NCBI GenBank assembly: GCA_030015575.1
Contig: CM057350.1
Location: 522,156,959-522,220,958, forward strand
Direction: 5' to 3'
Source: Agapanthus africanus
Lineage: Eukaryota > Streptophyta > Magnoliopsida > Asparagales > Amaryllidaceae
DNA length: 64,000 nt
Part shown: positions 57,836 through 64,000 of the stretch, piece by piece
Layout of the letters: each line of letters begins with the position of its first letter
Numbering within the stretch: the stretch's first letter is position 1
Notes under the pieces: model-generated
Databases searched by the model: none
The model's input: only the letters and a program-made list of their open reading frames with translations
Told to the model about the DNA's origin: nothing
Translations under genes and position numbers: made by a program

Positions 57836-58556
57836 CTAAGGCCATGTACTGGCGTATCGAAGACCTATCATCTCGATCAGCCGCTCGAACTGAGTCTGGG
57901 GTAGGGCCTTCGTGAGTGGATCTGCAGTGTTATTCTCCGAATCTACTCTCTTCACCTCGATCTCCCGGCGATCTACGATCTCCCTGATCAGGTGGTACCG
58001 CCTCAAAATGTGCCTGGACTTCTGATGGGACCTGGGTTCCTTCGCTAAAGCTATAGCGCCGTTGTTGTCACAATACAGCGGTATTGGATCAACAATGGTA
58101 GAAACCACCTGAAGCTCCGTAAGGAACTTCTTCATCCAGACAGCTTCCTTTGCGGCATCGCAAGTAGCTATGTACTCCGCTTCCATAGTTGAGTCAGCAA
58201 CGGTTTCCTTCTTGGAACTCTTCCAGCAAACTGCCCCTCCATTGAGGGTAAAGACATAACCCGACATGGACTTGGAGTCATCCTTGTCACTCTGGAAGCT
58301 GGAGTCAGCAAAGGCCTCGATCTGGAGGTCTTTTCCGCCATACACCAAGAACATCTCCTTAGTCCTTCTCAGGTACTTGAGAATGTTCTTTACTGCTATC
58401 CAGTGTTTCTCCCCTGGGTCCGACTGATACCGGCTTACAACGCTCAATGCGTATGCTATATCGAGTCTGGTACATAACATCGCAACATTATAGAGCCTAC
58501 CGCAGAAGCGTAGGGTATAATAGACATGCGATCCCTTTCCAAATCAGTCTTGGGAG
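57836..58556 (-). CDS. Copia RT end and RNase H (fossil ORF)
   Basis: On minus the sequence begins with RT-end wording (IPYASAVGSIM) and continues as a 214-residue open frame. That frame has TRLDIAYALSVVSRYQSDPG, the RNase H start EAFADSSFQSDKDDSKSMSG (catalytic Asp), WKSSKKETVADSTMEAEYIA (catalytic Glu) and LYCDNNGAIALAKEP. Its end reads KALPQTQFERLIEMIGL. This is the standard C-terminus of plant Copia Gag-Pol. RNase H removes RNA from the RNA-DNA hybrid. The purine tract and LTR follow within 15 bp. The upstream pol is separated by the E2 insertion. Confidence 0.95.
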
Positions 58557-60062
58557 TGATTGATGTGAAAAAGTGTGTTTGTAGTAGTTAACCGCAATCA
58601 ATAACGGTGTCGCATGTAGCTAGACCGAGATGAGTACGGGTCGTCCTCTGGGAAATGTTGAACAGTTTACTCTTACTTTAGAAGTGTTGAGAAAGAGAGG
58701 AGGGGTAAAGAATTTTGTGGAATGGTTTCTAGATCTACGTTAAGCACTAATCCAGAATATAGATCTAGATTATTTATGAATGTAGTTAATATAATAATAA
58801 GGGGCTTGTAGGGTTCGTTAGGATTTAATAGTTATGGATGATTAATTAAAAGTTACCCTTTTTATCCTTTAATAGATTTAAAACTAGAACGACAGTGATG
58901 CGTGTAGATTAGGATTTCTGGAGGGAAAAGGAATCCCACTCTTAACCTTTATCTCGACATGAAACTCGGTTCATATCTAGCCTTTACCAAAACAATCATT
59001 AATCTAATCTTTAATCGCGGTCGGGACTAACAAAGAATTGTTAGCGCGCCCGATTAGGATGTTAATGATTCTTTTGATAAAGTTCACAAACTTTATAGGA
59101 GTTAAAAAGAGTTTAGAGATTTTCATCATCCATTAGCCTACCCTAATCCTACGAACCCTAACAAGCTGAGAATTACTCGCGCATGTTGGGAGAAAAAGAG
59201 ATGGAAAGAAATTGCACAATTAAACTACGAAAAAATTGAATAAGAAAAAGAAAGCTACCTTTATTAATCAACAATATTCATTACGCTTGAATCCTTAGAA
59301 AATGATTACAAATACTAGTTTGCTTCTCGATCTCTTCTAGGGAGGTAGATGAACCGTTGATGATCAGCCTGGATGCGTGAGCCATCTTGGACTTCGTGAT
59401 CTCGTCGGCTTGATAATTTTTCCAAGAGGCTCTCGGTCCTTATTTATAGTCACAGAGCCAGAACCATAGTTTCCTAATATGGAAACTAGTTATTAGGATC
59501 CTAACCACCACAATCCCATATCTCAACTCTTCAAATCCGCGGCAGAACCGCGGCCATTGGATAGGTTTGGCCGTGGATCCACCCCCTTTTGGTGAGATCA
59601 TGGCCTCTAATTTTTGTAGTTTCATATCTGTAACACTTGGTAATCTTTTGAGTATCTAGACTTTGAAAATCTTTTTTACATTTCTACCAGAATTAGTTTC
59701 TTGAATATCTTTGGTAGATTTGATTTGCCAACTTTGATTTCCTTGATTTCAGCCCTGAAAATTCTGCACAATAACTCAACAAACAATATTAGTAGAGTTT
59801 GTTTTATTGAGATATTAACTTAACCATTAAGAATTGGTCAAAGGTATTAATAAGGTAAGCATATTTAAATGGGCCAAATGTTACATGGATATTATATGCT
59901 TACTTTTTCCTACAAAATGTTATTTATAATATATGAACACATGAAAATAGTATTTTTACAGATAAACCCTCATATGTATCATATATTATAATAAACACCT
60001 TTTATTATATAGAAATAGTAGGAAAAATGTCATATTAAATATGCAGTTTTATCAACTGAACA
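58557..60062 (-). repeat. E2 3' LTR
   Basis: It starts TGATTGATG on plus and ends CTGAACA, followed by the purine tract complement CCCCCAAACTT (60067-60077). TATA box lies at 59441-59448 (minus) and the GC dyad at 59537-59580. Confidence 0.92.
59537..59580 (-). promoter_or_regulatory. GC dyad cassette, E2 3' LTR
   Basis: CCGCGGCAGAACCGCGGCC and GGTTTGGCCGTGGATCC lie about 89 bp upstream of the TATA box in element sense. The block 59539-59555 is complementary in the RNA to the leader copy at 63455-63471 over 17 positions, one of them a G-U pair. Confidence 0.75.
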
Positions 60063-61467
60063 AAAACCCCCAAACTTATGTTTGATCGTCCCGAGCAAAC
60101 TAGTTTATTAAAGAGAAGGAGAAAAAGAAAGGAGAAAACTAAGCACACTTTCGTAGGCAAACACGATTGCACTGAGCACGTGCAACAAGCCGTTAAACCT
60201 TTAGGTGTCCCTAGTAGGAGGAGTGTTGTCTCCTGAGGGTTTTCAGCGGATTACACTCACAAAATTGTATAATAAAAGAGAGATGGTGAAATTTACATAT
60301 AAAGATAAGAACCATAACAGAAATACTTTGAAAATTTAGAGTTTCCAATTACACTAGCTTTTCAATTGTCATGAGCCTTGTCTTAATAGTCATGAAAAAT
60401 GTTAGAAATCACATCATCCATCAATAAAACATCGTCTTATTCTTCATTCCTACCTTTCATCCAAACATTGATCATATAACCCTACGTGTGTGTAAAGAAC
60501 ATCCCTACACTCGGAGAATTCAATTCAAGGTATCATACTCTTGTCCATCTACCTCAGTACTTTTTAATTTGATGAATATTTAGATTTGCTCACACATTTT
60601 CATACGACCGTTAATACTTCTTGAGGTACTAACCGACCGATTACTTATGTGCTTGCTGATTAGGTGATAGTATTTTCCTCGTCTTGCACCACCTAAGGCT
60701 TAGCAGTGACTCTCAGACCAGTTGGTCTAAGGCACTAGGTGATGAAGCACCCTCGCTATATTTTTTTGCTGCCTTGGCGATAACAAAACCAGTGTTCATT
60801 TTTCTTTTCACCATTTTTATATTTTCTTTATTTTTTTATTTCCTTCATACTTTGGCTTTTAGACAAGAGCATTTCAAGGTATCCTCTACTATCCCGAGTT
60901 TCAAGACGTGTGTAAGTGCATATAGTAGGGTATCAACATTCAAATGTTTGGCTTCCAGAATAGAAACTATTCTTCAGATTTATTTTTATCCTCAGATTAG
61001 TGACTTCCTTCATCTTACTAACCCTTGGGACAACAGTTCATAACTACTTATTACCTGTTCGTTTAAGAAAACTTCTAATTTTCTTGGTTTTCTTAAATTT
61101 TTCCAATCTTTTGGATGTAAATTTTCACTATCTACTCTTTTTTTATAAAAGAACTTTTTTTAATTTTTTAAAATGTTGTGCTTATGCAAAATATGATGCA
61201 AATTGATGTGTAAATAAGCACAAACCTCCCCCAAACTTGTTTTCAACAGTGTCCTCACTGTTGCTATCTGCTGGATCACAAAAAGCTGTAAGCTTGGGAG
61301 GACAGTATTAATGGGGGCAAGAATAAATGAAAGTGAAAATCCTCCACCAAACTTATTTTTGGCTCACAAATTTGAGGACAAAAGTTATGTTCAAGAGCCA
61401 AAAATATACCCCCCTCAAACATGAGTTAGACAATACGAAGCATTTTAAGAGGGGGTGAGTCATTTGG
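60063..61467 (-). other. E2 3' non-coding tail
   Basis: Gene-free; matches the tails of A, B and E1 in the same order. C-runs (PPT-like in element sense) lie near 60067, 61228 and 61410. The block around 'acaacactcctcctac' in element sense lies near 60210-60235. Confidence 0.85.
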
Positions 61468-62748
61468 TCAAAGTAAAACTTTACAAAGACCAAAAGTTAA
61501 CACCAACCATTCAAAGATTTTATCAGTATAGCGTATAGGTTGGTGGAAGAATGTGTTGTATCGAGTCAAGAAAAAATGGGGAAGGGATAAGAGGTGGTCT
61601 GGAAAGGGTTTGAAATTAGAGAAAAGAAAAAATGAGGATGGATGTGAATGATTAGGAAGAAGGAATGGTGACGGTTCAACCTCTATAGGTGGAGATTGAT
61701 CAATCACAAAATCCGTATTGTTTAAAAATTCAAGTTCGTCAGCAAAAAGATCTTCAAAACTTTTATCAATGGTGTGATTGAACATTTTGCTGTCAAAGAG
61801 TTTTGTGCCAGAATTTATCTTACTTGATTCATAAAAAATCATTGAGGTAGAGGACTCGAAAAACTCATCTACCTCATTTTCAAAAATATCCAAATCAAGT
61901 TGAATTTATGGTATTATTGAACTTGAATTAATGAATTGTGATTCATCAAAACTCACTGAAACTATATGAACATAAGAAGAACCGGAGAAAATAGAAGGTG
62001 AAATGGGTAAACAAATTGGTGTGTCAAGTGTTGCTGTACCAGATGTGGAAGAAGGAGGCTGTATTTCATCGGGTATACCTTTATCATCAACTTCAAGACA
62101 TATTTGGGGTTCGGGAAGAATTAAAGGCTCAAGATGATGACCACAAGGAAGTGAAAAGATTTGATGAATTGGTGGGACAAAATCATCCAAAATTTCGGGT
62201 TCATCAATCAATATATCCCCAACGTCAATCACCTCATTCAAGTGAAGGTTAAAATTCTCAAAGAACTCATCAAAAGTATGGTTTTTAATCAGTTTTCGTT
62301 CAAGAGTGGAGGTGTAGAGATCACAAGGGTTGGGTATGCTTTCACTTGAAATGGACCCTTCACAGTCGGGTAAATCAAACACTATAAAGTCACACAACTT
62401 ATCAGACATTCTATTTGGTGTACTTGATGAATCTATGAAACTGGAGTTGTGGATTTCAGTTTGGAATGTGGAGGTTTGATTAGGAAGGATGTACAGTTCT
62501 GTCTCACTACCCAAATTCTCATTTTGTCCTATGCCCGAATCATATACTGAAAAATTTTGGGCAGGTTTGAAATTCTTTGCTTGCATCCACTCTGTTGTTT
62601 CCTTCCTAATTTGGTTCGACAATTCCAGAAATTTTTCTAATGTCTGCTCCAGACTAGTTTTGGGTATACCGAAGGGATTACGAAAACAAGAGATATCTGG
62701 TTGTGGACAGCAAAGCTCGGCAAGTGTTCTTCTGTTTAGGTCACCCAT
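61468..62748 (-). pseudogene. E2 copy of the long unusual ORF (shorter variant)
   Basis: On minus it starts MGDLNRRTLAELCCPQPDIS, as in B. It has a shorter N-terminal half without the Gln/Ser/Tyr/Pro-rich stretch. It shares the helical part (SLEQTLEKFLELSNQIRKE), the block FQTEIHNSSFIDSSSTPN and VGDILIDEPEILDDFVPP. The C-terminal blocks FADELEFLNNTDFVIDQSPP and FEWLVLTFGLCKVLL are also present. About one break. That the middle and C-terminal parts are kept while the low-complexity stretch is dispensable is inference from three copies. Confidence 0.8.
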
Positions 62749-63696
62749 TATAAAAAGAGAAGAAGGGGGAAGGGGTAAAAATGGGAGAAATTAATTGGTT
62801 TGTTTTGAAAAATGACGGATTTAGACAAATCACACAAAAATGCACAAACAACCCTAGAACTATGGTTACCTGGGTCCAGTCTCTAGACCGCTCCTAGACT
62901 TCCAAAGGACAAGCCGTAGGATCAATCCTCTACCGCCTCTTTACTACCCTTGTAGCCAGGTAAGTGCCAGGTGAGTGGGAGGCTCCCCACTACGAAAGTA
63001 GTGGTCCTAATTAAGTAACAACTCGCCTTAGACACACTTGCCTAGACACCACAAAAGTAATGCGGATAAGTCATAGATTACCCACGACCTTCTTCTGTCC
63101 TTATTGAGCGCGACAGTCCTTAGAGTCTGATCTAGATATTTTTTTAAAATTAATGTAGGGTTGATGCAGATGCTCAGTTTGTGATTTGTGGGGCTTAGGA
63201 AGGGTGATGAAATCCCTACCTAATCTGGATTTTGGTCTTGCCTCTTAAAAATCCGTATTAAAATATGCAAAAACAAACCACAAAACAAAACTTTGCAAAA
63301 AGATTTTTGAGCAGCGATATTTTGCAAAGAATCCTGCAGAAAAGATATTTTATTGGATTTCAGAGGAGAGAGAAGGAGGTTAGAATCTTACCAGAGAAGA
63401 CAGAAGCCCTAGATCTCCTAACTGTTCATGCTTCCGCCGCCGATGTGCACTTCCGGCCGCGGTTCCGCCGCAATAGGGAGAAATCAATTGATGAATTTGT
63501 TTTCTGTGGCCTTCTCTACTTCTCTGGATCTCAATGAATGTATTTGTCTCCTGTTTCCTCAAGTCTGTGACTCCAGATTTCCTCGCAAAATTCACACAAT
63601 AATCATTAAATATACAATTTGCAGTTTTGTTTTAATTATGATATAGACCGTATAAGAATTCAACACAAATAGTAAGAATAAAAAATTACGCACGTT
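62749..63696 (-). other. E2 untranslated leader
   Basis: Gene-free; matches the leaders of A, B and E1 (blocks 'gaccgctcctagacttccaaa', 'gcgcgacagtccttag'). It contains the GC dyad at 63455-63471. Confidence 0.82.
63455..63471 (-). promoter_or_regulatory. GC dyad cassette, E2 leader
   Basis: GGCCGCGGTTCCGCCGC on plus lies about 226-243 bp downstream of the primer site in element sense and is complementary to the 3' LTR copy. Confidence 0.75.
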
Positions 63697-63714
63697 TCCC
63701 CGGCATCGGCGCCA
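63697..63714 (-). other. E2 primer binding site (Asp-tRNA type)
   Basis: In element sense TGGCGCCGATGCCGGGGA lies two bases after the LTR end and is close to the Athila consensus. Confidence 0.9.
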
Positions 63715-63716
63715 TT

Positions 63717-64000
63717 TGATTGATTCGAAAAAGTGTGTGTGTAGTTTAACCGCAATCAATAACGGTATTGCGTGTAGCTAGACCGAGATGAGTACGGGTC
63801 GTCCTCTGGGGGAAACATTGAATCTTTTATTCTTACTTTAGATGTGTTGAGAAAGGGGAGAATAAAGAATGGTGTAGAATGGTTGTAGGATCTAGATCTA
63901 CGTTAAACACGATGCAAAATATAGATCTAGATTAGCTACGGATGTAAGTTTATATAAGAAGGGGGCTTGTAGGGTTCATTAGGACTTAGTAGTTATGGAT
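63717..64000 (-). repeat. E2 5' LTR, cut by the window edge
   Basis: It starts TGATTGATTCGAAAA on plus and matches 58557-58845. The rest lies beyond 64000. Confidence 0.9.

Larger units (their letters stand above)
55677..58556 (-). mobile_element. Copia-type element Copia-2, 3' part
   Basis: The 3' LTR (55677-57821) is followed by a polypurine tract complement and a pol end (57836-58556), all on minus. It is cut at 58556 by E2; the rest lies outside the window. The left LTR edge is uncertain by a few bases because E1 shares GTGCTCAGT there. The visible RT/RNase H part reads largely open, so the element looks younger than Copia-1's interior. Confidence 0.88.
58557..64000 (-). mobile_element. 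Athila-like non-autonomous element E2, running off the window
   Basis: On minus: 5' LTR from beyond 64000 to 63717, primer site 63697-63714, leader 62749-63696, ORF region 61468-62748, tail 60063-61467 and 3' LTR 58557-60062. The left flank is GGGAG (58552-58556); the right flank is outside. There is no RT or integrase. The ORF region has about one break. It is the innermost and so probably the youngest insertion of the right-hand stack. Confidence 0.88.

Noticed and set aside
1-64000. tRNA, rRNA or snRNA genes
   Set aside because: No tRNA A/B-box pair with a cloverleaf, rRNA core or snRNA motif was noticed. The tRNA-like stretches are short retroelement primer binding sites.

Overview
The window looks like plant nuclear DNA, most likely from a flowering plant with a large, retrotransposon-rich genome. 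It carries Athila-type and Tat-type Ty3/gypsy elements, a chromovirus and long-LTR Copia elements, with plant-type primer binding sites: an Asp-tRNA-like TGGCGCCGTTGCCGGGGA for the Athila group and an initiator-Met-like site for Copia. I found no host gene, tRNA, rRNA, CRISPR array or bacterial feature. The species cannot be named from this sequence. Nearly every base can be assigned to an LTR retroelement fossil or a piece of one.

Layout. 1-3260 is a long LTR of a Tat-like element, rich in tandem repeats and cut by the left window edge. It is fused near 3260 to a decayed chromovirus on the minus strand (3262-6207). The chromovirus is interrupted by an Athila-like element A (6208-14543, minus; gag and protease only, no reverse transcriptase). 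Probable chromovirus remnant follows (14544-15176). Tat1 starts at 15177 (plus); its 5' LTR holds an inverted solo LTR of its own family (16305-17908). Its gag is cut at about 20404 by Tat2 (plus), whose parts are spread over 20405-24508, 43006-45644 and 47672-50038. Tat2 is interrupted by an 18.5 kb compound insertion (24509-43005, target duplication CCACC), by a Copia solo LTR (45645-47671) and by Athila-like element E1 (50039-55676). The compound insertion contains Athila-like element B, a 9.7 kb Copia-derived element (24780-34453, target duplication ATAAT) and inverted LTR pieces. E1 is cut by Copia-2 (55677-58556, minus), which is cut by Athila-like E2 (58557 to the window end, minus). 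This gives at least six nesting levels: chromovirus, Tat1, Tat2, E1, Copia-2, E2.

How the parts relate. A, B, E1 and E2 share LTRs of about 1.5 kb, a conserved leader and a conserved 3' tail. A carries gag and protease. B, E1 and E2 instead carry one long unusual ORF whose C-terminal part resembles the end of A's gag-protease ORF. None of the four encodes RT or integrase in the visible interior, so they look like non-autonomous derivatives that depended on enzymes from elsewhere.

Most interesting signal. A short GC-rich dyad, of the type GGCCGCGGTTCCGCC, recurs about 90 bp upstream of the TATA box in all seven Athila-type LTR copies where that region is visible. It occurs again about 243 bp downstream of the primer binding site in the leaders. 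In E1 and E2 the LTR and leader copies are complementary over 15-17 nt, as expected for 5'-3' RNA cyclisation elements. The unrelated Copia element has the same dyad at a similar leader position. Separately, the Tat-type LTRs contain arrays of G-box cores (CACGTG).
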